A DNA stretch of 64,000 bases from Aureivirga sp. CE67 (GTDB lineage: Bacteria > Bacteroidota > Bacteroidia > Flavobacteriales > Flavobacteriaceae): assembly GCF_015767245.1 (NCBI RefSeq), contig NZ_JADOTV010000001.1, forward strand, positions 804,896-868,895, read 5' to 3'. The notes under the pieces are model-generated. The model worked only from the letters and a program-made list of their open reading frames with translations, had not been told where the DNA came from and did not search any database. Positions within the stretch are counted from its first letter, which is position 1; every line of letters starts with the position of its first letter. Position numbers and translations under genes: made by a program. Of the stretch, positions 18,157 through 27,031 are shown piece by piece.

Positions 18157-20649
18157 ATGAATAAAAAACTAATCCTCCTCTTCCTTTTACTAACTCCTAT
18201 TCTAGCCTTTTGTCAAGTCAAAGTTGGTGGAAAAGTTGTTGATGATAAAGGAGAGCCAATTCCCTTCGCTTCGGTAGTTTTCAAGAACTCCATAATAGGT
18301 ACTGTTTCCAATGACGACGGAACTTTCTACATGGAAGCGGACAAGACTTACAAACAAATAGAGATTTCATTCATTGGTTATGAAACAAAGACTCTTAATG
18401 TAAAACCAAGAGACCTTAATCTAAAAATTGTTTTAAAAGAAGAAAGCGATGTTTTAGATGAAGTAGTAATCTATAGCGGTAAAACAAAAAAGAAAGGAAA
18501 CCCTGCGGTAGCAATTTTAAAGAAAATTTGGGCAAAAAAACGTTCTAATGGAATTTATCTTTACGATCAATATCAATATGATAAATATGAAAAGATTGAA
18601 TTCGATTTGAATAATGTAGACAGTGCTTATAAAGAAAAAAAATTGTTTCGCGGTATCGAATTCGTTTTTGACTATGTAGATACTTCTAGTGTAACTGGAA
18701 AACCTTATCTTCCAATTTTTATCAACGAATCTGTTTATAAAACATATGGAGATAATAAGATTAAGAAAAAACGTGAAGATTTAGTAGCAAATACAAACTC
18801 TGGATTCCAATCGAACCAAAGTGTGATTGCATTCGTAAAAGATCTTTATGCGGACTACAATATTTATAATAATTACATTAAAATATTTGATAAAAGTTTC
18901 GTCAGTCCCCTTTCCAGAACTGGTGTAAACAATTATAACTACGTTCTTGCAGATAGTGCTTTTGTAGAAAATAAATGGTGTTATAATATTGTTTATTATC
19001 CAAGAAGAAAAGGAGAACTTACTTTTAAAGGAGATTTTTGGGTAAATGATACCACTTTTGCTGTAAAAGAGATTAACATGCAGGCTACCAAAAGTGCAAA
19101 TATCAACTGGGTAAAAAATATTTATATCGAGCAATCTTTTGAGGTATTGAGTGATTCTGTTTTCCTTTTGAAAAGAGACCATATGTTCTCTGATTTTAGT
19201 TTAAGTAAAAAAGAGAAAGCAAAAGGGCTTTATGGAAAAAGAACAACACTTTATACAGATTATCAATTTGATAAGAAAAAAGATGCTGATTTTTACAAAA
19301 AACAAGTTGATCAATTCAATCCTGATATCTACAATAAGACAAGCGAATATTGGACAAAAAATCGTCCAGAAAAACTGAGTAAAGATGAAAAAGGAATTTA
19401 CTCAATGTTAGATACTTTGAGTGTTACTCCTAAATTCAAAAGAATTACAGATATCATTTCTATTCTTGGTTCTGGTTATATTGAGTTTGGAAAATTTGAC
19501 TTCGGACCAGTTTTCTCAACTATTGGAACAAATGATGTTGAAGGATATCGTTTTAGAGTTGGAGGTAGAACCTACCTTGGAGGAAATGAACCTTGGAGAG
19601 CACAATTTTATACTGCTTATGGAACAAAAGATCAACAGTTTAAATACGGTGTTTCTTTCAAATATATGGTGAATAGAAAAAATCGTCTGACTTTTGGTGT
19701 TGGTACTCGAAGAGATGTGGAACAAAACGGAGTAAGTTTAACCACTACAAATGATGTTCTTGGTAGAAGTTTCGCTTCTTCAGCTTTCTTTGCGAGTGGA
19801 GCCAGCAATCAGCTTACTTCTGTAAACCTGACTAATCTTTTCGCATCTATTGAGCCTGTAAAAAATGTTGAATTTAAATTTGGTGGTTCTTATAGAACTC
19901 TAAAATCTGCAGATCCTTCTGGTTTTAATCTAGATTATTTTGACAAAGCAGGAAATATTCAATCCAACCTTACACAATTTGAAGTAGATGGAATGATTAA
20001 ATTAACACCAAAGAGAAAAACTATTGGTTATGGTGTAGAAAGAAATCAAGTTAATGATAATTATCCAACAATTTTCCTACGATACTCAAAAGGTTTAAAA
20101 GGTGTAATTGATAGCGATTTTGAATATGATAAATTACAATTCTATTATAGACAACCTTTTCAATTAGGAGGATTTGGAAGATTGTTCTCTACAGTAGAAA
20201 TTGGAAAAACTTTCGGAACAGTACCTTTAAGTATTCAAAATATTATTCCAGGAAACCAATCGTATTTCATAATCGAGAACACTTATGGTCTAATGGATTA
20301 TTATGAGTTCGTAGCAGACACTTATGCTTCTTTACATTTAGAACATAATTTCAATGGTCGTTTATTCTCAAGATTACCATTACTTAGAGATTTAAACCTT
20401 CGTGAAATTGTGGGAGTAAAAGCTGTTTGGGGAGAACTTTCGCAAGAAAACATTGATATCAACAATACATCTCCAATCCTTAATCCAATTACTTATAAAG
20501 CTCCAACAGATGTATATATGGAAGCGAGTGCTGGAGTAGGAAATATTTTCAAAGTTTTCCGTCTAGATTTCTTATGGAGAGTAAGATACAGAGATCCTAG
20601 TGGTAAAGGTAATTTTGGAATAAAAGGAGGTTTTGGATTTTATTTCTAG
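18157..20649 (+). CDS. DUF5686 outer-membrane protein with carboxypeptidase-regulatory-like domain
   Basis: The 830-residue protein opens with a signal peptide (MNKKLILLFLLLTPILAFCQ). Residues about 21-110 form a CarboxypepD_reg-like beta-sandwich (VKVGGKVVDDKGEPIPFASV), the N-terminal plug-side domain often seen on Bacteroidetes outer-membrane proteins. The rest is the DUF5686 region, rich in aromatic residues and alternating strands, ending in Phe (GFGFYF) as expected of an outer-membrane beta-barrel. The function of DUF5686 is not known; it lacks a TonB-dependent receptor plug. It starts just after the pdhB terminator and is probably a separate transcript. Confidence 0.85.
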   Translation: MNKKLILLFLLLTPILAFCQVKVGGKVVDDKGEPIPFASVVFKNSIIGTVSNDDGTFYMEADKTYKQIEISFIGYETKTLNVKPRDLNLKIVLKEESDVLDEVVIYSGKTKKKGNPAVAILKKIWAKKRSNGIYLYDQYQYDKYEKIEFDLNNVDSAYKEKKLFRGIEFVFDYVDTSSVTGKPYLPIFINESVYKTYGDNKIKKKREDLVANTNSGFQSNQSVIAFVKDLYADYNIYNNYIKIFDKSFVSPLSRTGVNNYNYVLADSAFVENKWCYNIVYYPRRKGELTFKGDFWVNDTTFAVKEINMQATKSANINWVKNIYIEQSFEVLSDSVFLLKRDHMFSDFSLSKKEKAKGLYGKRTTLYTDYQFDKKKDADFYKKQVDQFNPDIYNKTSEYWTKNRPEKLSKDEKGIYSMLDTLSVTPKFKRITDIISILGSGYIEFGKFDFGPVFSTIGTNDVEGYRFRVGGRTYLGGNEPWRAQFYTAYGTKDQQFKYGVSFKYMVNRKNRLTFGVGTRRDVEQNGVSLTTTNDVLGRSFASSAFFASGASNQLTSVNLTNLFASIEPVKNVEFKFGGSYRTLKSADPSGFNLDYFDKAGNIQSNLTQFEVDGMIKLTPKRKTIGYGVERNQVNDNYPTIFLRYSKGLKGVIDSDFEYDKLQFYYRQPFQLGGFGRLFSTVEIGKTFGTVPLSIQNIIPGNQSYFIIENTYGLMDYYEFVADTYASLHLEHNFNGRLFSRLPLLRDLNLREIVGVKAVWGELSQENIDINNTSPILNPITYKAPTDVYMEASAGVGNIFKVFRLDFLWRVRYRDPSGKGNFGIKGGFGFYF

Positions 20650-20680
20650 TGTAAAAGTTACTCAAAATAATTTTATTTAG

Positions 20681-20688
20681 TACTTTTG
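20681..20688 (+). promoter_or_regulatory. Candidate -7 element (TACTTTTG) for ppa
   Basis: It is a perfect match to TAnnTTTG, 26 bases before the ppa ATG. No clear -33 element is visible. Confidence 0.5.
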
Positions 20689-20714
20689 CTCAAAATTTGA
20701 AAAAAACTTAAAGA

Positions 20715-21242
20715 ATGACTGCAAAAGATAAACAAGTTTTTGATGTATTAATCGAAATTCCTAAGGGAAGTAGAAATAAATATGAGTACGATTTTGATTT
20801 AAAGAAAATCCGTTTCGATAGAATGTTATTTTCTTCAATGATGTACCCAGCAGATTACGGATTTATTCCAGAAACTTTAGCATTAGATGGAGATCCATTA
20901 GATGTTTTAGTATTAGGAGCTGAGCCAACATTCCCAATGTGTGTGATGGAGGTTAAGCCAATCGGAGTATTCCACATGGCAGACGAAAAAGGACCAGATG
21001 AGAAAATTATCTGTGTACCAGTTTCTGATCCAATCTGGAACAAATTAAACGACTTAAGTGACATGAACCCTCACCAAGTAAAAGAAATCGAGCATTTCTT
21101 CCAAGTTTACAAAGATCTTGAAGAAAAGAAAGTAGACGTTGGTAACTGGGGAGACGCTGATGAAGCATACGAAATCGTTCAAAAATGTATTGACAGATAC
21201 GAAGCAAGCGAGCACAAAGCTACAGGTAACTTCACTATCTAA
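20715..21242 (+). CDS. ppa: Soluble inorganic pyrophosphatase (family I)
   Basis: The 175-residue protein is a family I cytosolic pyrophosphatase. The Mg2+-binding active-site signature is seen in LDGDPLDVLVLG, with EIPKGSRNKYEYD before it and YPADYGFIPETL between them. It hydrolyses PPi to two phosphates and pulls biosynthetic reactions forward. A membrane pyrophosphatase gene, hppA, follows on the same strand after a terminator, so the cell has two routes for PPi: heat-releasing hydrolysis and ion pumping. Confidence 0.96.
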   Translation: MTAKDKQVFDVLIEIPKGSRNKYEYDFDLKKIRFDRMLFSSMMYPADYGFIPETLALDGDPLDVLVLGAEPTFPMCVMEVKPIGVFHMADEKGPDEKIICVPVSDPIWNKLNDLSDMNPHQVKEIEHFFQVYKDLEEKKVDVGNWGDADEAYEIVQKCIDRYEASEHKATGNFTI

Positions 21243-21272
21243 TTAGTTATTTCTGAAAACATATTTTAAGAT

Positions 21273-21314
21273 AAACCCAACTTAATCAAGATATTAAGTT
21301 GGGTTATTTTTTTT
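21273..21314 (+). terminator. Intrinsic terminator after ppa
   Basis: AACCCAACTTAAT pairs with ATTAAGTTGGGTT, followed by ATTTTTTTT. The following sequence up to 21533 is AT-rich and shows no gene. Confidence 0.88.
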
Positions 21315-21533
21315 ATTTTACCTCATTTTTTTCTACATTTAAGAGAAATATGGAAATTCCTATTACAAATACCCCAATCCATATATTCTTACTATACCAA
21401 ATTTTGTTTGATAATTTGCTGCTGAACTTCTATAAGCTTTTATAGAAAAATGAAACTGAGAATACTTTCCAATGTTAATGATTAGGTATGGTAATTTTTG
21501 ATAAAGATTAATCAAAATAATCAAATACATATT

Positions 21534-23930
21534 ATGGAAACAAATGCAATTTATTTGCCAATCATCTTGGCAATTCTCGGATTGTTATTTATGTGGTCTA
21601 AACGAGTTTGGGTCCTAAAGCAAAGCCAAGGAGAAGAAAACATGAAAAGTATCTCTAAGCATATCTATGAAGGAGCTCTAGCTTTTCTAAATGCAGAATA
21701 TCGTTTACTCTTGGTTTTTGTAATATTAGCAAGTATTATTCTTGCAATTATTTCTACTGTTGTTCCTACAACTCATTGGCTTATTGTTATCGCTTTTATT
21801 TTTGGAGCTATTTTCTCGGCTTTGGCTGGAAATATGGGAATGCGAATCGCAACACAAGCAAATGTCAGAACTACACAAGCAGCTAGAGAAAGTCTTCCTA
21901 GAGCACTTAAAATCTCTTTTGGAGGAGGAACTGTAATGGGGCTTGGAGTTGCTGGTTTAGCGGTTTTAGGTTTAACTGCTTTTTTCATTATTTTTTATAG
22001 TATTTTCATGGGAGGACAATGGACAAGTACTGAACAAATGACCATTGTTTTAGAAACTTTAGCAGGTTTCTCTGTAGGTGCAGAATCTATCGCTCTTTTT
22101 GCAAGAGTTGGAGGAGGAATTTACACCAAAGCTGCTGATGTTGGTGCAGATTTAGTAGGAAAAGTTGAAGCTGGAATCCCTGAAGATGATCCTAGAAACC
22201 CAGCAACAATTGCCGATAATGTTGGTGATAATGTTGGTGATGTTGCAGGAATGGGAGCAGATCTTTTCGGGTCTTATGTTGCTACTGTCTTGGCTTCTAT
22301 GGTTCTTGGAAATTATGTGATTCATGATATGGGAGGAGAAATCCAAGATCAGTTTGGTGGGATTGGAACTATTTTACTTCCTATGTTTATCGCCGGTTTT
22401 GGGATTATTTTCTCAATTATCGGCACATTATTCGTAAAAATTAAAAATAATGATGCCAAAGAAAAGCAAGTACAAGGAGCTTTAAATACAGGAAATTGGT
22501 TTGCAATTGTTTTAGTAGCTATTAGTAGTTATTTTTTAATTGAGTGGATGCTTCCATCAGAAATGCAAATGAAATTTTTTGGAGAAGGATACAAAATTGT
22601 TCCATCAATCAAAGTTTTCGGTGCTGTTATAGTGGGACTTTTAGTTGGTGGATTAATTTCTTATTTCACTGAATATTATACTGGTTTAGGTAAAAAACCT
22701 GTTTTAAAAATTGTAGATAAATCAGGAACTGGAGCTGCTACAAATATCATCGCAGGTTTAGCTACAGGAATGCTTTCTACTTTTTCTTCTGTTTTACTTT
22801 TCGCTATCGCTATTTGGGTTTCTTATTCTTTTGCTGGTTTCTATGGAGTTGCAATTGCTGCTTCTGCAATGATGGCAACTACAGCGATGCAATTGGCTAT
22901 CGATGCTTTTGGACCAATAGCTGATAATGCTGGAGGAATTGCAGAAATGAGTGAACTCCCAAAAGAAGTAAGAGAACGTACAGATATTTTAGATGCTGTA
23001 GGAAATACAACTGCTGCAACAGGAAAAGGATTTGCAATTGCTTCTGCAGCTTTAACTGCCTTAGCACTTTTTGCTGCCTTTGTTACTTTTACAGAAATCG
23101 ATGGAATTAATATCTTCCGAGCGCCAGTGTTAGCTATGTTATTTATTGGAGGAATGGTTCCTGTTGTTTTTTCAGCTTTAGCAATGAATTCTGTTGGAGA
23201 AGCTGCAATGGAAATGGTAAATGAAGTTCGTAGACAGTTTAAAGAAATCCCTGGGATTTTAGAAGGAAAAGGAAAGCCTGAATATGCAAAATGTGTAGCA
23301 ATTTCTACAAAAGCTGCACTTAGAGAAATGATTCTTCCAGGAGTGATGACCTTTTTAATTCCAATTTTAGTTACTGTAATTCCTCTTTGGATTGGATATG
23401 AAAATAAAGAAGTAGCTGAAATGCTTGGAGGTTATATGGCAGGAGTAACTGTTAGTGGTGTTGTTTGGGCAATTTTCCAGAATAACGCAGGTGGAGCTTG
23501 GGATAATGCTAAAAAATCTTTCGAAGCTGGAGTGATGGTAAATGGAGAAATGACCTATAAAGGTTCGGATGCACACAAAGCCTCTGTTACAGGAGATACG
23601 GTTGGAGATCCTTTTAAAGACACTTCTGGACCATCGATGAATATTTTGATTAAACTTACATGTCTTGTAGGATTAGTGATTGCTCCGATTTTAGGAGGAC
23701 ATGCAGTTTCTGATATTGAAAATTCTGGTGAAAACAATTCTATAAATTATGCTCCATCCGGAAATGAAAAAGGAGAAAGTACAAGTGTTTCTATCGAAAT
23801 TATTAATGGAGAAAAAAGAGCCATTATTGAAAAAAGAATCATTTTAGAAAATGGTGAAGTGAAAAAAACAAAAGAAATATTGACAGGTGATGAAGTAGAT
23901 GAATATTTAGATAATAATTTTGACGATTAA
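21534..23930 (+). CDS. hppA: Membrane-bound, probably K+-dependent ion-pumping pyrophosphatase
   Basis: The start is ATG 21534 (METNAIYLPIILAILGLLFM), giving 798 residues; an upstream TTG at 21498 adds a polar leader. It has the many membrane helices and catalytic loops of membrane pyrophosphatases: DVGADLVGKVEAGIPEDDPR, NPATIADNVGDNVGDVAGMG, and KASVTGDTVGDPFKDTSGPS near the end of the core. GNTTAATGKGFA carries Ala where K+-independent enzymes carry Lys, so K+ dependence is expected; whether it pumps H+, Na+ or both cannot be read by eye. A C-terminal tail of about 70 residues (from SDIENSGENN), charged and ending NNFDD, follows the last membrane helix. The neighbour is ppa. Confidence 0.92.
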   Translation: METNAIYLPIILAILGLLFMWSKRVWVLKQSQGEENMKSISKHIYEGALAFLNAEYRLLLVFVILASIILAIISTVVPTTHWLIVIAFIFGAIFSALAGNMGMRIATQANVRTTQAARESLPRALKISFGGGTVMGLGVAGLAVLGLTAFFIIFYSIFMGGQWTSTEQMTIVLETLAGFSVGAESIALFARVGGGIYTKAADVGADLVGKVEAGIPEDDPRNPATIADNVGDNVGDVAGMGADLFGSYVATVLASMVLGNYVIHDMGGEIQDQFGGIGTILLPMFIAGFGIIFSIIGTLFVKIKNNDAKEKQVQGALNTGNWFAIVLVAISSYFLIEWMLPSEMQMKFFGEGYKIVPSIKVFGAVIVGLLVGGLISYFTEYYTGLGKKPVLKIVDKSGTGAATNIIAGLATGMLSTFSSVLLFAIAIWVSYSFAGFYGVAIAASAMMATTAMQLAIDAFGPIADNAGGIAEMSELPKEVRERTDILDAVGNTTAATGKGFAIASAALTALALFAAFVTFTEIDGINIFRAPVLAMLFIGGMVPVVFSALAMNSVGEAAMEMVNEVRRQFKEIPGILEGKGKPEYAKCVAISTKAALREMILPGVMTFLIPILVTVIPLWIGYENKEVAEMLGGYMAGVTVSGVVWAIFQNNAGGAWDNAKKSFEAGVMVNGEMTYKGSDAHKASVTGDTVGDPFKDTSGPSMNILIKLTCLVGLVIAPILGGHAVSDIENSGENNSINYAPSGNEKGESTSVSIEIINGEKRAIIEKRIILENGEVKKTKEILTGDEVDEYLDNNFDD

Positions 23931-23958
23931 TATCTTTTAGTTTAAAAGTTTATTTAAA

Positions 23959-24124
23959 TGAACTCGTTTAAACTTTTTTTCCAAAACTAAGAGTTTTATC
24001 TGATGTTTATTAGTGATGAAGGGAAAAATTTTCAGCATAGCCTTAGCTACGGTTAAAATTTTTAACAAGTCAGTAATGAACATACTTGAAACGAATTTTG
24101 AGTTAAAAAGTTTAAATGAGTTCA
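23959..24124. repeat. 166-nt imperfect inverted repeat between hppA and ilvE
   Basis: The left arm begins TGAACTCGTTTAAACTTTTT and the right arm ends AAAAAGTTTAAATGAGTTCA, its near-perfect complement. Pairing continues inward with mismatches to a central AAAATTTT..TAGC-CTTA-GCTA..AAAATTTT at about 24030-24060. The whole could fold as one long hairpin or cruciform. A 62-codon open frame across it is a by-product of this symmetry and not a gene. Confidence 0.8.
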
Positions 24125-24127
24125 ATG

Positions 24128-24165
24128 TAAAAAGCCCATCTTCTTAATTGAAAATGGGCTTTTAA
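24128..24165. terminator. Bidirectional terminator between hppA and ilvE
   Basis: AAAAGCCCAT pairs with ATGGGCTTTT. It lies 21 bp after the ilvE stop (minus strand) and can also end the hppA transcript. Confidence 0.82.
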
Positions 24166-24185
24166 ATATATGGAATAAAAAAATT

Positions 24186-25262
24186 CTATTTTTCTTGCAC
24201 TTGATATCTCCAGTTGAAAATATCTTCTGCTTTGTTTTGTTGAATAGCAGTTAATTCTTGCTTAAACATAGAAGCATAAGAATCTACTAATTCTGGTAAT
24301 TCGTAATCTTTTTCTTTATAACCAAATCCTTTAATTGGATTGATTACTGCAGCAGTTCCTGTTCCGAACATTTCTAATAATTGTCCTTTCTCAGCAGCTT
24401 CTACGATTTCTTTAACAGCAACATTTCTTACCTCAACTTCAATACCTTTACTTTCTGCTAATTTGATGATACTTTTTCTTGTAATTCCATCTAAAATTCT
24501 GTCTCCAGTTGGCGCAGTTAAAAGCTTATCTCCTACTCTAAAGAAAATATTCATCGTTCCTGCTTCCTCTAAATACTCGTGGTTACAAGCATCCGTCCAA
24601 ACAACTTGTTGATACCCTTTCTCCACAGCTAACTGTGTTGGGTAAAATTGTGATGCGTAGTTTCCTGCTGCTTTAGCATAACCTACACCTCCATTTGCAG
24701 ATCTACTAAATTTTTCAGCGAATAAAACTCTTACTTCACCTGCATAATAAGATTGTGCTGGCGAACAAATAATCATAAATTTATATTCTAAAGATGGTGA
24801 AGCAGAAACTCCAGACTCAGTTGCAATTACAAATGGACGAATATAAAGAGAACTTCCTTCTTCTTTACGAATCCATTCTTTTTCTAAAGTCAAAAGTTTG
24901 TTTAATCCTTCAAAGAAAACATCTTCCGGAAAAGCTGGCATTGATAACCTTTCCGCAGAAATATTAATACGTTTATGATTATCCGCTGGTCTGAATAACC
25001 AGATTTTATCTTCTACATCTTTATAAGCTTTCATTCCTTCAAAAACAGCTTGCCCATAGTGAAAAACTTTAGCTGAAGGATCTAAAGTGATCGGAGCATA
25101 AGGTTTGATCTCTGCATTTTGCCATTTTCCATCTTTATATTCACATTCAAACATGTAGTCTGTAAATACTTGACCGAAAGCTAAATTTGAAAAGTCAACC
25201 TCTGAAATTTTTGATTTTGCTATTTTTTCAACGTGGATGTTGATAGGAGTATTCGTTGTCAT
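24186..25262 (-). CDS. ilvE: Branched-chain amino acid aminotransferase
   Basis: The 358-residue, class IV PLP enzyme transfers amino groups between glutamate and the 2-oxo acids of Leu, Ile and Val. The PLP lysine is Lys197 in GGVGYAKAAGNYA. Other family motifs are HYGQAVFEGMKAYK, the EEAGTMNIFF stretch and TGDRILDGITRKSIIKLA. The length and the N-terminal extension are those of the larger, eukaryote-like (BCAT type II) group. It is a single-gene unit on the minus strand with its own -7 element and terminator. Confidence 0.95.
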   Translation of the reverse strand: MTTNTPINIHVEKIAKSKISEVDFSNLAFGQVFTDYMFECEYKDGKWQNAEIKPYAPITLDPSAKVFHYGQAVFEGMKAYKDVEDKIWLFRPADNHKRINISAERLSMPAFPEDVFFEGLNKLLTLEKEWIRKEEGSSLYIRPFVIATESGVSASPSLEYKFMIICSPAQSYYAGEVRVLFAEKFSRSANGGVGYAKAAGNYASQFYPTQLAVEKGYQQVVWTDACNHEYLEEAGTMNIFFRVGDKLLTAPTGDRILDGITRKSIIKLAESKGIEVEVRNVAVKEIVEAAEKGQLLEMFGTGTAAVINPIKGFGYKEKDYELPELVDSYASMFKQELTAIQQNKAEDIFNWRYQVQEK

Positions 25263-25285
25263 AAAGTTGTGTTTATTTAGTTGTG

Positions 25286-25293
25286 CAAATTTA
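25286..25293 (-). promoter_or_regulatory. Candidate -7 element (TAAATTTG) for ilvE
   Basis: On the minus strand the sequence reads TAAATTTG, a perfect TAnnTTTG, 23 bases before the ilvE ATG. Confidence 0.55.
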
Positions 25294-25361
25294 ACTAAAT
25301 AATCACAATTTTTAGGAGAAATTAAACTTATATTCTTCTTTTAAGACAATCTTAAGATTTT

Positions 25362-25369
25362 TATCTTTG
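25362..25369 (+). promoter_or_regulatory. Candidate -7 element (TATCTTTG) for the DUF4920-mnmD operon
   Basis: TATCTTTG is the classic flavobacterial -7 sequence. It lies 28 bases before the first ATG of the four-gene unit. Confidence 0.6.
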
Positions 25370-25397
25370 CAATATTTTTAATTTAAATTCACAAAAA

Positions 25398-25916
25398 ATG
25401 AAAAAAAGCATTTTATTCCTAAGCTCAATTTTACTTCTTGCAGCTTGTAACTCAAACAAGACAGAGAATAATAAAAATGAAACTGCTACTGAAAAAACTG
25501 AAAAAGCTCCTGAAAAAATGGCTTTTTTTGGTGAAAAATTTGAGAAAGATGGTTCTATTTCAAAAACAGCAATGTTTGAAAGATATAACAATTTAAAACC
25601 AGGAGATACAATTGATGTAAAATTTAATTCAACTGTAAATTCTGTTTGTAAGAAAAAAGGATGTTGGACTAAAGTTGCTTTAGACGAAAATAACGAAGCA
25701 ATGGTACGTTTCAAAGATTACGGATTTTTCTTACCGATGAACTCTGAAAACAGCGATATTACAGTAAATGGAAAAGCATTTATCACAGAAATTTCTGTAA
25801 ACGAATTAAAGCACTATGCTAAAGATGCTGGGAAATCTGAAGAAGAAATCGCTAAAATCACAGAGCCTAAAAGAACTTTAGCTTTTGAAGCTGACGGTGT
25901 AATTTTAACAAAATAA
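25398..25916 (+). CDS. DUF4920 domain-containing lipoprotein
   Basis: The 172-residue protein has a lipoprotein signal peptide with the lipid-bearing Cys17 (ILLLAACNSN), a Lys/Glu-rich spacer, and a DUF4920 domain from about residue 40 (FFGEKFEKDGSISKTAMFER, CKKKGCWTKVALDEN, VRFKDYGFFLPMNS, KAFITEISVNELKHYAKDAG). DUF4920 is a small periplasmic beta domain of unknown function; the conserved CxxxGCW motif might bind metal. The stop overlaps the next ATG (TAATG), so it is translationally coupled to a haem lipoprotein gene. A link to electron transfer or metal handling is inferred from that neighbour. Confidence 0.85.
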   Translation: MKKSILFLSSILLLAACNSNKTENNKNETATEKTEKAPEKMAFFGEKFEKDGSISKTAMFERYNNLKPGDTIDVKFNSTVNSVCKKKGCWTKVALDENNEAMVRFKDYGFFLPMNSENSDITVNGKAFITEISVNELKHYAKDAGKSEEEIAKITEPKRTLAFEADGVILTK

Positions 25917-26356
25917 TGAAGTACGTTCTTCAAATACTTTTAGTTTCTTTACTTTTTATTTCTTGTAAAGAAGAAGTAAAGAAAGAACCTATGTCTGAAG
26001 AGTCCTTGTCTGAATTTGAGATGTATCAACCTTCAGACATGGCTTTGTTGATGCGAAATATGTTGGATAAGCACAAGGTTCTAAAAGAAAAAATAGAAAA
26101 AGGTAAACTACCTACTGTTTTTCCTAAAGTTTATCAAAACATACATACTGCAACATTGACGGATCCATCGGATAAGGATGATGAATTTGACTCTTTTGCT
26201 AAATTATACATAGAAAACGAGAAAAACCTTTATGAAAACTCTACAAAAGAGAATGTAAAGGAAAACTATAATGCAGCTGTACAATCTTGTATTGCTTGTC
26301 ATCAAAGAAAATGTTCTGGGCCAATTCCTAGAATCAAAAAACTTTTAATAAAGTAG
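25916..26356 (+). CDS. Cytochrome c'-like haem lipoprotein
   Basis: The 146-residue protein has a lipoprotein signal peptide (lipid Cys17, LLFISCKEE), a mostly helical body, and one haem c attachment site CIACH at residues 125-129 near the C-terminus. A C-terminal CxxCH after a helical bundle is the arrangement of cytochrome c' and c556 proteins, so a four-helix c-type cytochrome is the best guess. It would sit in the periplasm on a lipid anchor. It overlaps the DUF4920 gene by one base and is 5 bp before mnmD. The electron partner is not known. Confidence 0.7.
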   Translation: MKYVLQILLVSLLFISCKEEVKKEPMSEESLSEFEMYQPSDMALLMRNMLDKHKVLKEKIEKGKLPTVFPKVYQNIHTATLTDPSDKDDEFDSFAKLYIENEKNLYENSTKENVKENYNAAVQSCIACHQRKCSGPIPRIKKLLIK

Positions 26357-26361
26357 ACATT

Positions 26362-27030
26362 TTGGAAAGAAAGATTATTAAAACAGGAGACGGTTCTACG
26401 ACTATTCATATACCTGAGTGGAACGAACAGTATCATTCGAAGCATGGAGCAATTCAAGAAGCTTATCATGTTTTTATCAAACACGGATTTGAAATTTGTG
26501 ATTTGGAAGAAATTTCGATTTTAGAAATTGGTTTTGGTACTGGGTTAAATTGTTTCATAACGTATTTAGAAAGTTTAAAAAACAACAAAAAAATACAATA
26601 TACAGGTGTAGAAGCCTATCCTGTTGCAGAGTCTATTGTGAAGGAATTAAATTATCCTGAAATATTAGATTCTGAAAAATATTCTTCTGTTTTTGACAAA
26701 ATGCACTCTATTTCTTGGAATGAAAAACACCAAATTTCAGATGCATTCGAGTTAGAAAAACAAGAAAAGAAATTTCAAGATATTTCTGATTCTAATGCAT
26801 TTGATTTGATTTATTTTGATGCTTTTGGTGCAAGAGTTCAACCAGAATTGTGGACAGAGCAAATTTTTGAAAGCATGTACAAAGCTCTTAAAGATGAAGG
26901 AATTTTAGTAACTTACTCAGCAAAAGGAAGTGTTCGTAGAGCAATGCAAGCTGTTGGGTTTTTAGTAGAAAAACTTCCTGGACCACCTGGTAAAAGAGAA
27001 ATGTTAAGAGGAATTAAAAAAACTTTATAA
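26362..27030 (+). CDS. mnmD: tRNA wobble-uridine methyltransferase MnmD (TTG start)
   Basis: The 222-residue protein is the stand-alone form of the MnmC methyltransferase domain. It uses SAM to make the last methylation of mnm5(s2)U at the wobble position of some tRNAs. The SAM-binding motif is LEIGFGTGLN at residues 54-63; the family motifs ITGDG-like KTGDGSTTIHIPEWNEQYHS at the N-terminus and FDAFGARVQPELW, YSAKGSVRRAM and PGPPGKREM later are clear. No in-frame ATG precedes the conserved N-terminus, so translation must begin at TTG 26362. The oxidase half of MnmC is absent. It shares an operon with two lipoproteins without an obvious functional link. Confidence 0.9.
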   Translation: MERKIIKTGDGSTTIHIPEWNEQYHSKHGAIQEAYHVFIKHGFEICDLEEISILEIGFGTGLNCFITYLESLKNNKKIQYTGVEAYPVAESIVKELNYPEILDSEKYSSVFDKMHSISWNEKHQISDAFELEKQEKKFQDISDSNAFDLIYFDAFGARVQPELWTEQIFESMYKALKDEGILVTYSAKGSVRRAMQAVGFLVEKLPGPPGKREMLRGIKKTL

Positions 27031-27031
27031 A

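Noticed and set aside
23937-24125. 62-codon open frame on the minus strand after hppA
   Set aside because: It lies wholly in the long inverted repeat and has no protein-like composition or start context.
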